Positions 13,674-25,707 of a stretch of 64,000 bases of DNA are shown in pieces. The notes beneath the pieces are model-generated. The model was not told the DNA's origin, did not search any database, and saw only the letters and a list, made by a program, of their open reading frames with translations. A program made the translations under genes and the position numbers. The stretch is from the NCBI RefSeq assembly GCF_900110885.1, contig NZ_FOFJ01000001.1, positions 124,001 to 188,000 on the forward strand, read 5' to 3'. Within the stretch, counting starts at the first letter, position 1. Each line of letters opens with the position of its first letter. This DNA comes from Azotobacter beijerinckii (GTDB lineage: Bacteria > Pseudomonadota > Gammaproteobacteria > Pseudomonadales > Pseudomonadaceae).

Positions 13674-13687
13674 TTGATCTGGAACAA
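13674..13687 (+). promoter_or_regulatory. ANR/FNR-like box upstream of nuoA
   Basis: TTGAT, four bases, AACAA matches the FNR/ANR consensus TTGAT-N4-ATCAA at nine of ten positions. It lies about 104 bp before the nuoA ATG. Oxygen-dependent control of complex I would make sense, but a single match of this kind can occur by chance. Confidence 0.3.
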
Positions 13688-13790
13688 TGTTTTCACAACT
13701 GCATGAGCATAAAGTCGTCGCCCCAAGCAGCTGCTGCATTTTGTCGCAGCCATCCATTTTAAAGGCGTTCCTTGACCGAGGAGTCCCGGC

Positions 13791-14204
13791 ATGCCCGAAG
13801 CTATTGCCACGCTGTCTCACAACTGGGGATTTGCGGTTTTCCTGCTAGGTGTCGCAGGCCTGTGTGCTTTCATGCTTGGCGTTTCCCGCCTGCTTGGCAG
13901 CAAGGCGGTCGGACGCAGCAAGAACGAACCCTTCGAATCGGGCATCGTTCCCACCGGCGGTGCGCGCCTGCGCCTCTCGGCAAAATTCTATCTGGTCGCG
14001 ATGCTCTTCGTGATCTTCGACGTCGAAGCCCTATTTCTCTTTGCATGGTCGGTATCGGTTCGCGAAAGCGGCTGGGCCGGTCTCATCGAAGCAACGATTT
14101 TCATAGCAATTCTGTTGGCGGGTCTTGTCTATCTCTGGCGGATCGGTGCCCTCGACTGGGCTCCGGAAGGCCGCCGCAATCGGCAGGCGAAGCTGAAACA
14201 ATGA
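13791..14204 (+). CDS. nuoA: NADH-quinone oxidoreductase subunit A
   Basis: Membrane subunit at the junction between the peripheral arm and membrane arm of respiratory complex I. The 137 residues hold three transmembrane segments (about 12-35, 65-90 and 98-117). The conserved acidic segment [13 protein letters not shown] is in the second. The sequence [25 protein letters not shown] is the loop that closes over the quinone site, though its conserved Cys-containing variant is not seen here. GAGGAG lies 7 bases before the ATG. It is the first gene of a 13-gene operon. Confidence 0.97.
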   Translation: MPEAIATLSHNWGFAVFLLGVAGLCAFMLGVSRLLGSKAVGRSKNEPFESGIVPTGGARLRLSAKFYLVAMLFVIFDVEALFLFAWSVSVRESGWAGLIEATIFIAILLAGLVYLWRIGALDWAPEGRRNRQAKLKQ

Positions 14205-14214
14205 GGCTTTGGCA

Positions 14215-14889
14215 ATGCAATACAAACTCACTAGGATCGATCCGGATGCTTCCTACGAGCAATACCCGATCGGCGAGCGGGAGACTGTAACCGACCCCAC
14301 CGAGGGTCAGGTCCACCGCAACATTTTCATGGGCAAGCTGGAAGACGTGCTGAGCGGTGCGGTCAACTGGGGACGTAAGAACTCCCTGTGGCCCTACAAC
14401 TTCGGCCTTTCCTGCTGCTATGTGGAGATGACCACCGCCTTCACCGCTCCCCACGATATCGCTCGCTTCGGTGCCGAAGTCATCCGCGCCTCACCGCGAC
14501 AGGCCGACTTCATGGTCGTTGCCGGAACCTGCTTCATCAAGATGGCGCCGATCATCCAGCGTCTCTATGAGCAGATGCTCGAGCCCAAATGGGTGATCTC
14601 CATGGGTTCCTGCGCCAACTCCGGCGGCATGTATGACATCTATTCCGTGGTCCAGGGTGTCGACAAGTTCCTCCCGGTGGACGTCTACATACCCGGCTGT
14701 CCCCCGCGCCCCGAAGCTTTCCTGCAAGGACTCATGCTGCTGCAGGAGTCCATCGGCCAGGAGCGCCGGCCGCTTTCCTGGGTCGTCGGCGACCAAGGCA
14801 TCTACCGTGCCGAGATGCCCTCGCAACGGGAACTGCGCCGCGAACAGCGTATCCAGGTCACCAACCTGCGCAGCCCCGACGAAGTCTGA
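14215..14889 (+). CDS. nuoB: NADH-quinone oxidoreductase subunit B
   Basis: Peripheral-arm subunit carrying the terminal iron-sulfur cluster N2, which passes electrons to quinone. The four cluster ligands are visible: the tandem pair C67-C68 in [11 protein letters not shown]133 in MGSCANSGG and C162 in [10 protein letters not shown]. Length is 224 residues. I start at ATG 14215 ([13 protein letters not shown]), 10 bp after nuoA, rather than at a TTG two codons earlier. Confidence 0.97.
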   Translation: MQYKLTRIDPDASYEQYPIGERETVTDPTEGQVHRNIFMGKLEDVLSGAVNWGRKNSLWPYNFGLSCCYVEMTTAFTAPHDIARFGAEVIRASPRQADFMVVAGTCFIKMAPIIQRLYEQMLEPKWVISMGSCANSGGMYDIYSVVQGVDKFLPVDVYIPGCPPRPEAFLQGLMLLQESIGQERRPLSWVVGDQGIYRAEMPSQRELRREQRIQVTNLRSPDEV

Positions 14890-14962
14890 GCCGGCCTTTC
14901 CGCGCCCATCCGCGCGGCAAGCCCAGGCTCATTCTGTCCGTTGACCGAAAGCGACCGAGACC

Positions 14963-16744
14963 ATGACTGCAGACAGCGTTCTGTCCATTCCGCCGTACAA
15001 GGCCGACGACCAAGATGTGGTCGTCGAACTGAACTCCCGTTTTGGCACCGAAACCTTCACGGTGCAAAACACCCGCACAGGCATGCCCGTGCTCTGGGTG
15101 GCACGGGGAAAACTCATCGAAGTCCTGAACTTCCTGCGCAACCTGCCGCGCCCCTACGTCATGCTCTATGACCTGCATGGCGTCGACGAACGCCTGCGCA
15201 CCCAGCGCCGCGGCCTGCCGGAAGCCGACTTCAGCGTCTTCTATCACCTGCTGTCGATCGAACGAAACAGCGACGTGATGATCAAGGTCGCTCTGAAAGA
15301 AGGCGACCTCAGACTCCCCAGCGCCACCGGCATCTGGCCGAACGCCAACTGGCATGAGCGCGAGGTCTGGGACATGTACGGCATCGACTTCGCCGGCCAC
15401 CCACACCTGACCCGCATCCTGATGCCGCCGACCTGGGAAGGCCATCCGCTGCGCAAGGACTACCCGGCCCGCGCTACCGAGTTCGACCCTTACACCCTGT
15501 CGGCGGCCAAGCAGGACCTGGAGCAGGAAGCCCTGCGCTTCAAGCCCGAGGAGTGGGGCATGAAGCGCGGTAGCGAGCATGAGGACTTCATGTTCCTCAA
15601 CCTCGGCCCCAACCATCCCTCTGCTCACGGAGCCTTCCGCATCATCCTGCAGCTGGACGGCGAGGAGATCGTCGACTGCGTGCCGGAGATCGGCTACCAC
15701 CACCGCGGCGCCGAAAAGATGGCCGAGCGGCAGAGCTGGCACAGCTTCATTCCTTACACCGATCGCATCGACTACCTCGGCGGGGTGATGAACAACCTGC
15801 CCTACGTGCTGGCGGTGGAGAAGTTGGCTGGCATCAAGGTGCCCCAACGGGTCGACGTCATCCGCATCATGATGGCGGAATTCTTCCGCATCCTGAACCA
15901 CCTGCTGTACCTGGGCACCTACATCCAGGACGTCGGTGCCATGACCCCGGTGTTCTTCACCTTTACCGACCGCCAGCGTGCCTACAAGGTAGTCGAGGCC
16001 ATCACCGGCTTCCGCCTGCACCCGGCCTGGTACCGCATTGGCGGGGTCGCCCACGACCTGCCGCGCGGCTGGGATGGTCTGGTCAAGGAGTTCATCGACT
16101 GGATGCCCAAGCGCCTCGACGAGTACGAGAAGGCAGCGCTGCAGAACAGCATCCTGCGCGGTCGCACCATGGGCGTGGCCCAGTACGACACCAAGCAGGC
16201 ACTGGAGTGGGGCGTCACCGGCGCCGGCCTACGTGCCACCGGACTCGACTTCGATCTGCGCAAGGCACGCCCCTACTCCGGCTACGAGAACTTCGAGTTC
16301 GAAGTACCGCTGGGGCACAACGGCGATGCCTACGAGCGCTGCATGGTCAAGATGGGCGAGATGCGCCAGAGCCTGCGGATCATCGAGCAGTGCCTGAAGA
16401 ACATGCCGGAAGGCCCCTACAAAGCCGACCACCCGTTGACCACGCCACCGCCGAAGGAACGCACGCTACAGCACATCGAGACCCTGATCACTCACTTCCT
16501 GCAGGTGTCCTGGGGTCCGGTGATGCCGGCCAACGAGTCCTTCCAGATGATCGAAGCGACCAAGGGCATCAACAGCTACTACCTGACCAGCGACGGCAGC
16601 ACCATGAGCTATCGCACGCGGATCCGCACCCCGAGCTACGCCCACCTGCAGCAGATTCCCTCGGTGATCCGCGGCAGCATGGTCGCCGACCTGATCGCCT
16701 ATCTGGGCAGCATCGACTTCGTTATGGCCGACGTGGACCGCTGA
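14963..16744 (+). CDS. nuoCD: NADH-quinone oxidoreductase fused subunit C/D
   Basis: A 593-residue fusion of NuoC (residues about 1-190, ending in the [10 protein letters not shown] signature of the 30-kDa subunit) and NuoD (from about 205, with the [13 protein letters not shown] signature of the 49-kDa subunit). NuoD helps form the quinone site next to cluster N2; conserved H and Y are in the GPNHPSAHG and TDRIDYL segments. The C-D fusion is typical of enterics and pseudomonads. Start is ATG at 14963, and nuoE begins 1 bp after its stop. Confidence 0.97.
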   Translation: MTADSVLSIPPYKADDQDVVVELNSRFGTETFTVQNTRTGMPVLWVARGKLIEVLNFLRNLPRPYVMLYDLHGVDERLRTQRRGLPEADFSVFYHLLSIERNSDVMIKVALKEGDLRLPSATGIWPNANWHEREVWDMYGIDFAGHPHLTRILMPPTWEGHPLRKDYPARATEFDPYTLSAAKQDLEQEALRFKPEEWGMKRGSEHEDFMFLNLGPNHPSAHGAFRIILQLDGEEIVDCVPEIGYHHRGAEKMAERQSWHSFIPYTDRIDYLGGVMNNLPYVLAVEKLAGIKVPQRVDVIRIMMAEFFRILNHLLYLGTYIQDVGAMTPVFFTFTDRQRAYKVVEAITGFRLHPAWYRIGGVAHDLPRGWDGLVKEFIDWMPKRLDEYEKAALQNSILRGRTMGVAQYDTKQALEWGVTGAGLRATGLDFDLRKARPYSGYENFEFEVPLGHNGDAYERCMVKMGEMRQSLRIIEQCLKNMPEGPYKADHPLTTPPPKERTLQHIETLITHFLQVSWGPVMPANESFQMIEATKGINSYYLTSDGSTMSYRTRIRTPSYAHLQQIPSVIRGSMVADLIAYLGSIDFVMADVDR

Positions 16745-16745
16745 C

Positions 16746-17240
16746 ATGAACTCAATTATCCAGACCGACCGTTTCGCCCTCAGCGAAACCGAACGCTCGG
16801 CCATCGAGCACGAGAAGCATCACTACGAGGACCCGCGTGCCGCCTCCATCGAGGCACTGAAGATCGTCCAGAAGGAGCGCGGCTGGGTGCCGGACGGCGC
16901 CATCCCGGCAATCGGCGAGATTCTCGGCATCCCGGCCAGCGACGTCGAAGGCGTGGCCACCTTCTACAGCCAGATCTTCCGCGTGCCGGTGGGACGCCAC
17001 GTGATCCGCGTGTGCGACAGCATGACCTGCTACATCGGCGGCCATGAGGGCGTGCTCGGCGCCATCCGCCAGAAGCTCGCCATCGCTCCCGGCCAGACGA
17101 CCTCCGACGGCCGCTTCACCCTGCTGCCGGTATGCTGCCTAGGCAACTGCGACAAGGCCCCGGCCCTGATGATCGACGACGATACCTTCGGCAACCTGAC
17201 TCCCGAAGGCATCGACCAACTGCTGGAGGCCTACCCATGA
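16746..17240 (+). CDS. nuoE: NADH-quinone oxidoreductase subunit E
   Basis: Thioredoxin-like subunit of the NADH dehydrogenase module, holding the [2Fe-2S] cluster N1a. All four ligands are seen: C90 and C95 in [13 protein letters not shown]131 and C135 in [12 protein letters not shown]. 164 residues. The gene starts 1 bp after the nuoCD stop and its own stop overlaps the nuoF start (ATGA), so translation is coupled. Confidence 0.97.
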   Translation: MNSIIQTDRFALSETERSAIEHEKHHYEDPRAASIEALKIVQKERGWVPDGAIPAIGEILGIPASDVEGVATFYSQIFRVPVGRHVIRVCDSMTCYIGGHEGVLGAIRQKLAIAPGQTTSDGRFTLLPVCCLGNCDKAPALMIDDDTFGNLTPEGIDQLLEAYP

Positions 17241-18586
17241 CCCTTACCTCCATCGGTCCCGCCAACCGCACTCCCCGCACGGCGGAAACCCATCCCCTGA
17301 CCTGGCGGCTGCGCGACGATGCCGAGCCGGTCTGGCTCGACGAGTACCAGCAGAAGAACGGCTACGCCGCGGCCCGCAAGGCGTTCGCCGAGCTGTCGCC
17401 TGCCGATGTCGTCGCCCTCGTGAAAGACTCCGGCCTCAAGGGCCGGGGCGGCGCGGGCTTCTCCACCGGCGTCAAGTGGGGTCTGATGCCCGCCGACGAA
17501 TCCATCGACATCCGCTACCTGCTGTGCAACGCGGACGAGATGGAACCCAACACCTGGAAAGACCGCCTGCTGATGGAACAGCTGCCGCACCAGCTGATCG
17601 AAGGCATGCTGATCAGCGCCCGGGCGCTGAAGGCCTATCGCGGTTACATCTTCCTGCGCGGCGAGTATGTCGACGCGGCCCGCAACCTCAATCGCGCCAT
17701 CGAGGAAGCCAAGGCTGCCGGACTGCTCGGCAAGAACATCCTCGGCAGCGGCTTCGACTTCGAGCTGTTCGTGCACACCGGTGCCGGCCGCTACATCTGC
17801 GGTGAGGAAACCGCGCTGATCAACTCCCTCGAAGGACGCCGCGCCAACCCGCGCTCCAAGCCGCCCTTCCCCGCCGCCGTCGGCGTGTGGGGCAAGCCGA
17901 CCTGCGTGAACAACGTCGAAACCCTAAGCAACGTGCCGGCGATCGTCGGCAACGGCGTCGACTGGTACAAGTCCCTGGCCCGTCCCGGCAGCGAGGACAT
18001 GGGTACCAAGCTGATGGGCTTCTCCGGCAAGGTGAAGAACCCCGGCCTCTGGGAGCTGCCCTTCGGCATCACCGCCCGTGAACTGTTCGAGGACTATGCC
18101 GGCGGTATGCGCGACGGCTACCGGCTCAAGTGCTGGCAGCCCGGCGGGGCCGGTACCGGCTTCCTTCTCCCCGAACACCTGGACGCGCAGATGTACGCCG
18201 GCGGCATCGGCAAGGTCGGCACCCGCATGGGCACCGGCCTGGCTCTGGCGGTGGACGACAGCATCAACATGGTCTCGCTGCTGCGCAACATGGAGGAGTT
18301 CTTCGCCCGCGAATCCTGCGGCTGGTGCACCCCCTGCCGCGACGGCCTGCCGTGGAGCGTCAAGCTGCTGCGTGCCTTGGAGCGTGGCGAAGGCCAGCCC
18401 GGCGATCTGGAGACCCTGGGACAACTGGTCAACTTCCTCGGCCCGGGCAAGACCTTCTGCGCCCACGCGCCGGGTGCCGTCGAGCCGCTGGGCAGCGCCC
18501 TCAAGTATTTCCGCCAGGAGTTCGAGGCCGGTGTGCGGGGAGCCCCCGACGAAACACGCCCAGGCGTCGCTGCTTCCCAGGTTTGA
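17237..18586 (+). CDS. nuoF: NADH-quinone oxidoreductase subunit F
   Basis: NADH-binding flavoprotein of complex I with FMN and [4Fe-4S] cluster N3. The nucleotide/flavin motif is [16 protein letters not shown] (about residue 63), and [20 protein letters not shown] is the second FMN-region signature. Cluster N3 cysteines are in [11 protein letters not shown] (about residues 355-365) plus the later TFCAHA cysteine. 449 residues, starting at ATG 17237 inside the nuoE stop. After it comes an unusually long 162-bp gap before nuoG. Confidence 0.97.
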   Translation: MTLTSIGPANRTPRTAETHPLTWRLRDDAEPVWLDEYQQKNGYAAARKAFAELSPADVVALVKDSGLKGRGGAGFSTGVKWGLMPADESIDIRYLLCNADEMEPNTWKDRLLMEQLPHQLIEGMLISARALKAYRGYIFLRGEYVDAARNLNRAIEEAKAAGLLGKNILGSGFDFELFVHTGAGRYICGEETALINSLEGRRANPRSKPPFPAAVGVWGKPTCVNNVETLSNVPAIVGNGVDWYKSLARPGSEDMGTKLMGFSGKVKNPGLWELPFGITARELFEDYAGGMRDGYRLKCWQPGGAGTGFLLPEHLDAQMYAGGIGKVGTRMGTGLALAVDDSINMVSLLRNMEEFFARESCGWCTPCRDGLPWSVKLLRALERGEGQPGDLETLGQLVNFLGPGKTFCAHAPGAVEPLGSALKYFRQEFEAGVRGAPDETRPGVAASQV

Positions 18587-18597
18587 GTTTGCTCGAA

Positions 18598-18730
18598 ACG
18601 CAGGTCGAACGGAGCCGGGGCCCGATCCATGGCCCGCCGGGCTCCAGTGCCCGCCCCGACCTGCGTCGGCGGCTGCCCCATGCAGCGCCACTGAGACCGG
18701 ATTCCATTAGCCACACCCGCTCCGGCGGGT
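18598..18730 (+). other. Hairpin-rich nuoF-nuoG intergenic segment
   Basis: Inside the otherwise tightly packed nuo operon, 162 bp separate nuoF from nuoG. ACGCAGGTCG (18598-18607) pairs perfectly with 18657-18666. Inside it GGAGCC can pair with GGCTCC around 18611-18645. A second hairpin, ACCCGC/GCGGGT with a 4-nt loop (18715-18730), stands just before the nuoG ribosome binding region. This may be an RNA processing or attenuation site. Confidence 0.55.
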
Positions 18731-18748
18731 ATTGAAGAAAACTGAACC

Positions 18749-21460
18749 ATGGCCACTATCCACGTAGACGGCAAGACGTTCGAAGTCGATGGTGCGGACA
18801 ACCTGCTTCAGGCCTGTCTGTCCCTCGGACTCGACATTCCCTACTTCTGCTGGCACCCGGCGCTAGGCAGCGTCGGCGCCTGCCGCCAGTGCGCGGTCAA
18901 GCAGTACAACGACGAGAACGACAAACGCGGTCGCCTCGTCATGTCCTGCATGACCCCCGCCACCGACAACAGCTGGATCTCCATCGAGGACGAGGAAGCG
19001 AAGCAGTTTCGCGAGAGCGTCGTCGAGTGGCTGATGACCAACCACCCGCACGACTGCCCGGTGTGCGAGGAAGGCGGTCACTGCCACCTGCAGGACATGA
19101 CGGTGATGACCGGCCACAACATGCGCCGCTATCGCTTCACCAAGCGCACCCACCAGAACCAGGAACTCGGTCCGTTCATCGCCCACGAGATGAACCGCTG
19201 CATCGCCTGTTACCGCTGCGTGCGCTATTACAAGGACTATGCCGGCGGCACCGACCTGGGCGTCTACGGCGCCCACGACAACGTCTATTTCGGACGCGTC
19301 GAGGATGGCGTGCTGGAGAGCGAATTCTCCGGCAACCTCACCGAGGTCTGCCCGACCGGGGTGTTCACCGACAAGACCCACTCCGAGCGCTACAACCGCA
19401 AGTGGGACATGCAATTCGCCCCGAGCATCTGCCACGGCTGCTCGGTCGGCTGCAACATCAGCCCCGGCGAGCGCTACGGCGAACTGCGGCGCATCGAGAA
19501 CCGCTATAACGGCTCGGTGAACCACTACTTCCTCTGCGACCGCGGCCGCTTCGGCTACGGCTACGTCAACCGCACCGATCGCCCCCGCCAGCCGCTGCAG
19601 GGTAGCCACAAGCTCGGCATCGACGCCGCCCTCGGTCAGGCCGTCGCCCTGCTCAAGGATCGCCGCGTGATCGGCATCGGCTCGCCGCGCGCCAGTCTGG
19701 AAAGCAATTTCGCCCTGCGCGAGCTGGTCGGCCCCGGAAATTTCTCCAGCGGCATCGAAGCCGGTGAACTGGAACACCTGCAACTGACCCTGAAGATCCT
19801 GCAGGAAGGTCCGCTACCGACCCCTTCGCTGCGCGAGATCGAGGACCACGATGCGGTGTTCGTGCTCGGCGAAGACCTGACCCAGACGGCCGCACGCATC
19901 GCCCTGGCTCTGCGCCAGTCGGTCAAGGGCAAGGCCGAGGAGATGGCCGCCAACATGAAGGTCCAGCCGTGGCTGGATGCGGCGGTGAAGAACATCGCCC
20001 AGCACGCGCTGAGCCCCTTGTTCATTGCTAGCCTGGCTTCGACCCGACTGGACGACGTGGCGGCCGAATGCGTGCACGCCGCACCGGACGACCTGGCCCG
20101 CCTGGGCTTCGCCGTGGCCCACGCCATCGATCCCGAGGCACCGGCCGTCGAAGGCCTCGACCCCGAAGCCGCCGAACTGACCCAACGTATCGCCGACGCC
20201 CTGCTGGCCGCCAAGCGCCCGCTGCTAGTCTCCGGCACCTCTCTGGGCTCGAAGGCCATCCTCGAAGCTGCGGCGAACATCGCCAAAGCCCTGCACAAAC
20301 GGCAGAAGAACGCCAGCATCAGCCTGGTCGCGCCGGAGGCCAACAGTCTCGGCCTGGCCCTGCTCGGTGGACACTCGCTGGATACTGCGCTCGAGCAACT
20401 CGCCAGTGGCGAGGCCGATGCCGTGGTGATCCTGGAGAACGACCTGTATCGCCGTGCCGATCCGGCCCGCGTGGATGCCGCCCTGGCAACCGCGAAGGCG
20501 GTGATCGTCGCTGACCATCAGCAGACCGCCACCGCCGCCCGGGCCCACCTGCTGCTGCCGGTGGCCAGCTTCGCCGAGGCCGACGGTACCCTGGTCAGCC
20601 AGGAAGGTCGCGCCCAGCGCTTCTTCCAGGTCTTCGAGCCGAGCTACTACGACGCCAACAATCTGGTACGCGAAGGCTGGCGCTGGCTGCACGCCCTGCA
20701 TAGTGCCCGGCAGGGCCGTACTGTCGACTGGACCCAGCTCGACCAGGTCACCGAGGCCTGTGCCGGTACCCACCCACAGCTGGCGGGCATCCGTGACGCC
20801 GCGCCGAACGCCGCGTTTCGCATCAAGGGCCTGAAGCTGGCCCGCGAACCGCACCGCTACAGCGGCCGCACCTCGATGCGCGCCAACATCAGCGTGCACG
20901 AGCCGCGCGCCCCGCAGGATCAGGACAGTGCCTTCGCCTTCTCCATGGAAGGCTATGCCGGCAGCGTCGAAGATCGCCAGCAGATCCCCTTCGCCTGGTC
21001 GCCGGGCTGGAACTCGCCGCAGGCCTGGAACAAGTTCCAGGCCGAGGTCGGCGGCCACCTGCGCGCCGGTGATCCGGGTATCCGCCTGATCGAGGCACAG
21101 GGCGATCGCCTGGCCTGGTTCGCCGAACCGCCGGCGGCGTTCAACCCGCCGCGGGGCAACTGGCAGGTAGTTCCCTTCCACCACCTGTTCGGCAGCGAGG
21201 AAACCAGCGCACTTGCCGCCCCCGTGCAGGAGCGCATCCCGCAACCCTACGTCGCTCTGGCCAGGGCCGAAGCCGAACGCCTCGGGGTCAACGAAGGCGC
21301 CCTGCTCGACCTGCGCATCGACGGCGTGGAGCTGCGTCTGCCGCTGCGCCTTGACGACAACCTGGGCATCGGCCTGGTGGCCCTGCCGGCCGGCCTGCCG
21401 GGCATCCCCGCCACGCTTTTCGGCCGTCTGGCCAGCGACCTGCAGGAGGCTGCGCAATGA
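18749..21460 (+). CDS. nuoG: NADH-quinone oxidoreductase subunit G
   Basis: Largest peripheral subunit, with a ferredoxin-like N-terminus and a molybdopterin-oxidoreductase-like body. Ligands are visible for the [2Fe-2S] cluster N1b ([15 protein letters not shown]), the His-ligated N5 site ([14 protein letters not shown]), N4 ([11 protein letters not shown] with later CPTGVF), and the extra N7 cluster (CHGCSVGCN) found in only some bacteria. 903 residues, ATG at 18749. The 3' end overlaps the nuoH start. The start codon has only a weak GAAG upstream, behind a small hairpin. Confidence 0.97.
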   Translation: MATIHVDGKTFEVDGADNLLQACLSLGLDIPYFCWHPALGSVGACRQCAVKQYNDENDKRGRLVMSCMTPATDNSWISIEDEEAKQFRESVVEWLMTNHPHDCPVCEEGGHCHLQDMTVMTGHNMRRYRFTKRTHQNQELGPFIAHEMNRCIACYRCVRYYKDYAGGTDLGVYGAHDNVYFGRVEDGVLESEFSGNLTEVCPTGVFTDKTHSERYNRKWDMQFAPSICHGCSVGCNISPGERYGELRRIENRYNGSVNHYFLCDRGRFGYGYVNRTDRPRQPLQGSHKLGIDAALGQAVALLKDRRVIGIGSPRASLESNFALRELVGPGNFSSGIEAGELEHLQLTLKILQEGPLPTPSLREIEDHDAVFVLGEDLTQTAARIALALRQSVKGKAEEMAANMKVQPWLDAAVKNIAQHALSPLFIASLASTRLDDVAAECVHAAPDDLARLGFAVAHAIDPEAPAVEGLDPEAAELTQRIADALLAAKRPLLVSGTSLGSKAILEAAANIAKALHKRQKNASISLVAPEANSLGLALLGGHSLDTALEQLASGEADAVVILENDLYRRADPARVDAALATAKAVIVADHQQTATAARAHLLLPVASFAEADGTLVSQEGRAQRFFQVFEPSYYDANNLVREGWRWLHALHSARQGRTVDWTQLDQVTEACAGTHPQLAGIRDAAPNAAFRIKGLKLAREPHRYSGRTSMRANISVHEPRAPQDQDSAFAFSMEGYAGSVEDRQQIPFAWSPGWNSPQAWNKFQAEVGGHLRAGDPGIRLIEAQGDRLAWFAEPPAAFNPPRGNWQVVPFHHLFGSEETSALAAPVQERIPQPYVALARAEAERLGVNEGALLDLRIDGVELRLPLRLDDNLGIGLVALPAGLPGIPATLFGRLASDLQEAAQ

Positions 21461-22446
21461 GCTGGATCACTCCCGAACTCATCGAGATCGTCGTCGCCGT
21501 TCTCAAGGCCATCGTCATCCTGCTAGTCGTGGTGGTCTGCGGCGCCCTGCTCAGCTTCGTCGAGCGCCGCCTGCTCGGCCTCTGGCAGGACCGTTACGGC
21601 CCCAACCGGGTCGGCCCGTTCGGCATGTTCCAGCTCGGTGCCGACATGCTGAAGATGTTCTTCAAGGAAGACTGGACGCCGCCGTTTGCCGACAAGCTGA
21701 TCTTCACCCTGGCGCCGATCGTCGCCATGAGTGCGCTGCTGCTGGCTTTCGCCGTAGTGCCTGTGACCCCGACCTGGGGCGTTGCCGACCTCAACATCGG
21801 CCTGTTGTTCTTCTTCGCCATGGCCGGCCTCGCGGTGTACGCGGTGCTCTTCGCCGGCTGGGCGAGCAACAACAAGTTCGCCCTGCTCGGCAGCCTGCGC
21901 GCCTCGGCCCAGACCATCTCCTACGAGGTGTTCATGGCCCTGGCGCTGATGGGCGTGGTCGCCCAGGCCGGCTCCTTCAACATGCGCGACATCGTCGAAT
22001 ACCAGGCGCAGCACCTCTGGTTCATCATCCCGCAGTTCTTCGGCTTCTGTACCTTCTTCATCGCCGGCGTCGCGGTGACCCACCGTCACCCCTTCGACCA
22101 GCCGGAAGCCGAGCAGGAACTGGCCGACGGCTACCACATCGAGTATGCCGGGATGAAATGGGGCATGTTCTTCGTCGGCGAGTACATCGGCATCGTGCTG
22201 GTCTCGGCGCTGCTGGTGACCCTGTTCTTCGGCGGCTGGCACGGCCCGTTCGACATCCTGCCGCAGCTGTCCTTCATCTGGTTCGCCCTGAAGACCGCCT
22301 TCTTCATCATGCTGTTCATCCTGCTGCGTGCCGCCATTCCGCGCCCGCGCTATGACCAGGTGATGGCCTTCAGCTGGAAGTTCTGCCTGCCCCTGACCCT
22401 GCTCAACCTGCTGGCGACCGGCGCACTCGTGCTGGCGGCCCAGTAA
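21457..22446 (+). CDS. nuoH: NADH-quinone oxidoreductase subunit H
   Basis: Eight-helix membrane subunit that links the peripheral arm to the proton pumps and lines the quinone channel. The signatures [21 protein letters not shown] and [10 protein letters not shown] are present, as are acidic residues of the E-channel in [15 protein letters not shown]. 329 residues. Its ATG overlaps the nuoG stop by 4 bases. Confidence 0.97.
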   Translation: MSWITPELIEIVVAVLKAIVILLVVVVCGALLSFVERRLLGLWQDRYGPNRVGPFGMFQLGADMLKMFFKEDWTPPFADKLIFTLAPIVAMSALLLAFAVVPVTPTWGVADLNIGLLFFFAMAGLAVYAVLFAGWASNNKFALLGSLRASAQTISYEVFMALALMGVVAQAGSFNMRDIVEYQAQHLWFIIPQFFGFCTFFIAGVAVTHRHPFDQPEAEQELADGYHIEYAGMKWGMFFVGEYIGIVLVSALLVTLFFGGWHGPFDILPQLSFIWFALKTAFFIMLFILLRAAIPRPRYDQVMAFSWKFCLPLTLLNLLATGALVLAAQ

Positions 22447-22460
22447 GGAGAAAACACGCC

Positions 22461-23009
22461 ATGTTCAAATACATTGGAGAGGTGCTGTACGGCACCTTCA
22501 CCCAGCTGCGCAGCCTGGTGATGGTGTTCTCCCACGCCTTCCGCAAGCGCGACACCCTGCAGTACCCGGAAGAACCCGTCTACCTGCCGCCGCGCTATCG
22601 CGGCCGCATCGTCCTGACCCGCGATCCCGACGGCGAGGAACGCTGCGTGGCCTGCAACCTCTGCGCGGTAGCCTGCCCGGTCGGCTGCATCTCCCTGCAG
22701 AAGGCCGAGAAGGACGATGGCCGCTGGTATCCGGAGTTCTTCCGCATCAACTTCTCGCGCTGCATCTTCTGCGGCCTCTGCGAGGAGGCCTGCCCGACCA
22801 CCGCCATCCAGCTGACCCCGGACTTCGAGATGGCCGAGTTCAAGCGCCAGGAACTGGTCTACGAGAAGGAAGACCTGCTGATCTCCGGCCCTGGCAAGAA
22901 CCCGGAATACAACTTCTACCGCGTGGCGGGCATGGCGATCGCCGGCAAGCCGAAAGGCGCCGCGCAGAACGAAGCCGAGCCGATCAACGTGAAAGGCCTG
23001 CTGCCTTAA
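22461..23009 (+). CDS. nuoI: NADH-quinone oxidoreductase subunit I
   Basis: Two-[4Fe-4S] ferredoxin subunit (clusters N6a and N6b) that bridges to NuoB. Both motifs are intact: [15 protein letters not shown] and [15 protein letters not shown], with the usual spacing of about 40 residues. 182 residues. AAGGAGA lies just before the ATG at 22461. Confidence 0.97.
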   Translation: MFKYIGEVLYGTFTQLRSLVMVFSHAFRKRDTLQYPEEPVYLPPRYRGRIVLTRDPDGEERCVACNLCAVACPVGCISLQKAEKDDGRWYPEFFRINFSRCIFCGLCEEACPTTAIQLTPDFEMAEFKRQELVYEKEDLLISGPGKNPEYNFYRVAGMAIAGKPKGAAQNEAEPINVKGLLP

Positions 23010-23022
23010 GGACCCAGGAAAG

Positions 23023-23523
23023 ATGGAATTCGCGTTCTACTTCGCTGCCGGGGTCGCCGTGGTGTCCACCCTGCGGGTGATCACCCACACCAACCCTGTG
23101 CATGCTCTGCTCTATCTGATCGTTTCCCTGCTGGCGGTATCGATGTGCTTCTTCAGCCTCGGCGCTCCCTTCGCCGGCGTACTGGAAATCATCGTCTACG
23201 CCGGCGCCATCATGGTGCTGTTCGTCTTCGTGGTGATGATGCTCAACCTCGGCCCGGTCGTCGCCGAACAGGAACGGCAATGGCTGAAGCCGGGCATCTG
23301 GGCCGCTCCGACGGTACTGTCCGCCCTACTCCTGGTGCAGCTGCTGTATGTCCTGTTCGGCACCTCGAACGGTGCCGTCGTCGGCCAGCAGACAGTGGAT
23401 GCCAAGGCCGTCGGCGTCGCACTGTTCGGACCTTACCTGCTGGCGGTGGAGCTGGCTTCCATGCTGCTGCTCGCTGCGCTGGTTGCCGCCTACCACCTCG
23501 GCCGCCACGAAGCCAAGGAGTGA
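23023..23523 (+). CDS. nuoJ: NADH-quinone oxidoreductase subunit J
   Basis: Five-helix membrane subunit of the proton-pumping arm. The pi-bulge region and the family segment [20 protein letters not shown] (about residues 50-70) are present. 166 residues, 13 bp after nuoI, with AGGA before the ATG at 23023. Confidence 0.96.
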   Translation: MEFAFYFAAGVAVVSTLRVITHTNPVHALLYLIVSLLAVSMCFFSLGAPFAGVLEIIVYAGAIMVLFVFVVMMLNLGPVVAEQERQWLKPGIWAAPTVLSALLLVQLLYVLFGTSNGAVVGQQTVDAKAVGVALFGPYLLAVELASMLLLAALVAAYHLGRHEAKE

Positions 23524-23527
23524 CCCG

Positions 23528-23836
23528 ATGAATGCAATCCCCATGGAGCACGGTCTGGCGCTGTCCGGCGTGCTGTTCAGCCTCGGCCTGGTCGGCCTGA
23601 TGGTGCGGCGTAACATCCTGTTCGTGCTGATGAGCCTGGAAGTCATGATGAACGCGGCCGCCCTGGCCTTCGTCGTCGCCGGCAGCCGCTGGGCGCAGGC
23701 CGACGGCCAGATCATGTTCATTCTGGTGATCACCCTGGCAGCCGCCGAGGCCAGCATCGGCCTGGCGGTCCTGCTACAGCTGTATCGCCGCTTCCATACC
23801 CTCGATATCGACGCTGCCAGCGAGATGCGCGGATGA
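23528..23836 (+). CDS. nuoK: NADH-quinone oxidoreductase subunit K
   Basis: Small (102-residue) three-helix membrane subunit related to MrpC. The two conserved membrane glutamates used in proton translocation are in [12 protein letters not shown] and [12 protein letters not shown]. Start chosen at ATG 23528, 4 bp after nuoJ; a start at the internal MEHGLAL (five codons later) is also possible. Its stop overlaps nuoL (ATGA). Confidence 0.95.
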   Translation: MNAIPMEHGLALSGVLFSLGLVGLMVRRNILFVLMSLEVMMNAAALAFVVAGSRWAQADGQIMFILVITLAAAEASIGLAVLLQLYRRFHTLDIDAASEMRG

Positions 23837-25680
23837 ACCTACTATTCCTTACCTGTCTGTTTCCGCTGATCGGCTGGCTGCTGCTGGCCTTCTCCCGCGG
23901 ACGTCTCTCCGAGAACCTGTCGGCGCTGATCGGCGTCGGCTCCGTGGGCCTTTCGGCCCTGACCGCTGCCAACGCCATCTGGCAGTTCCACAGCGTCCCG
24001 CCGGAAGGCGGCGTCTTCACCCAGACGCTGTGGCAGTGGATGAGCGTAGGCGGCTTCGCGCCAAGCTTCACCCTCTACCTGGACGGCCTGTCGGTCACCA
24101 TGCTCGGGGTGGTCACCGGCGTAGGCTTCCTGATTCACCTGTTCGCCAGCTGGTACATGCGCGGTGAAGAGGGCTACTCGCGCTTCTTCGCCTACACCAA
24201 CCTGTTCATCGCCAGCATGCTGTTCCTGGTGCTGGGCGACAACCTGCTGTTCCTCTACTTCGGTTGGGAAGGCGTGGGGCTTTGCTCCTACCTGCTGATC
24301 GGCTTCTACTTCAGCGAACGCAAGAACGGCAACGCGGCGCTCAAGGCTTTCATCGTCACCCGCGTCGGCGACGTGTTCATGGCCATCGGCCTGTTCATCC
24401 TGTTCTTCAATCTCGGTACCCTGAACATTCAGGATCTGGTCGCTCTGGCCCCGCAAAAGTACGCCGAAGGCGATCACTGGCTGTGGATCGCCACCCTGAT
24501 GCTGCTCGGCGGTGCGGTCGGCAAGTCCGCCCAGCTGCCGCTGCAGACCTGGCTGGCCGATGCCATGGCCGGTCCGACTCCGGTCTCGGCGCTGATCCAC
24601 GCGGCGACCATGGTGACCGCCGGCGTCTACCTGATCGCCCGCACCCACGGCCTGTTCCTGCTGACGCCGGGAGTCCTCGAGCTGGTCGGCATCGTCGGCG
24701 GCGTGACCCTGCTGCTGGCCGGCTTCGCCGCTCTGGCGCAGACCGACATCAAGCGCATCCTCGCCTACTCGACCATGAGCCAGATCGGCTACATGTTCCT
24801 CGCCCTGGGCGTCGGTGCCTGGGACGCGGCGATCTTCCACCTGATGACCCACGCCTTCTTCAAGGCCCTGCTGTTCCTCGCTTCCGGCTCGGTGATCCTC
24901 GCCTGCCACCACGAACAGGACATCTTCAAGATGGGTGGCCTGTGGAAGAAGCTGCCGCTGGCCTACGCCAGCTTCCTAGTCGGCGGCGCGGCGCTGGCCG
25001 CCCTGCCGCTGCTGACCGCAGGCTTCTACTCCAAGGACGAGATCCTCTGGGAAGCCTACGCCAGCGGCCGCGTCCTGCTGCTCTTCGCCGGCCTGCTCGG
25101 TGCTTTCCTGACTTCCCTGTACACCTTCCGGCTGATCTTCATCGCCTTCCACGGCGAGGCGAAGGGCGAGGTGCATGCAGGACACGGCATTTCCCACAAC
25201 CTGCCGCTCGCGGTGCTGATCGTCCTGTCCACCTTCGTCGGTGCCTGGATCGTTCCGCCCGTGCATGGCGTATTGCCGGAAAGCGCCGGCCACGCCGGTG
25301 GCGAAGCCAAGCATGTGCTCGAAGTCATCTCCGCCATCGTTGCCCTGGCTGGCATCGCCTTCGCCGCACGGCTTTTCCTCGGTGACCGGAAACTTCTCGA
25401 CAGCATCGAGCAGAGCGAGCCGGCACGTAAGCTGATCCCCCTGTGGTACGCCGCCTGGGGCTTCGACCAGCTCTACGACCGGCTGTTCGTCAAACCCTAT
25501 CTACAGCTTTGCCGCCTGCTCGGCCACGACCCGATCGACCGTGGTATCAGCGTGATTCCGCGCCTGGCGCGCGACGGTCACGGGGTCCTGAGTCGCAGCG
25601 AGACCGGCCAGCTGCGCTGGTATGCCGGCTCCATCGTCGGCGGTGCCGTGCTGCTGCTCGGCATCGTGCTGTTGGCCTGA
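23833..25680 (+). CDS. nuoL: NADH-quinone oxidoreductase subunit L
   Basis: Distal antiporter-like proton pump with the long lateral helix. The 615-residue protein shows the pump core signature [16 protein letters not shown] (Glu of TM5), the lysine helix around [20 protein letters not shown], and [12 protein letters not shown]. The C-terminal amphipathic helix and final transmembrane segment are present. ATG at 23833 overlaps nuoK. Confidence 0.97.
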   Translation: MNLLFLTCLFPLIGWLLLAFSRGRLSENLSALIGVGSVGLSALTAANAIWQFHSVPPEGGVFTQTLWQWMSVGGFAPSFTLYLDGLSVTMLGVVTGVGFLIHLFASWYMRGEEGYSRFFAYTNLFIASMLFLVLGDNLLFLYFGWEGVGLCSYLLIGFYFSERKNGNAALKAFIVTRVGDVFMAIGLFILFFNLGTLNIQDLVALAPQKYAEGDHWLWIATLMLLGGAVGKSAQLPLQTWLADAMAGPTPVSALIHAATMVTAGVYLIARTHGLFLLTPGVLELVGIVGGVTLLLAGFAALAQTDIKRILAYSTMSQIGYMFLALGVGAWDAAIFHLMTHAFFKALLFLASGSVILACHHEQDIFKMGGLWKKLPLAYASFLVGGAALAALPLLTAGFYSKDEILWEAYASGRVLLLFAGLLGAFLTSLYTFRLIFIAFHGEAKGEVHAGHGISHNLPLAVLIVLSTFVGAWIVPPVHGVLPESAGHAGGEAKHVLEVISAIVALAGIAFAARLFLGDRKLLDSIEQSEPARKLIPLWYAAWGFDQLYDRLFVKPYLQLCRLLGHDPIDRGISVIPRLARDGHGVLSRSETGQLRWYAGSIVGGAVLLLGIVLLA

Positions 25681-25707
25681 CATTTTGCGAAAGGAATTGA
25701 GCCCGTC

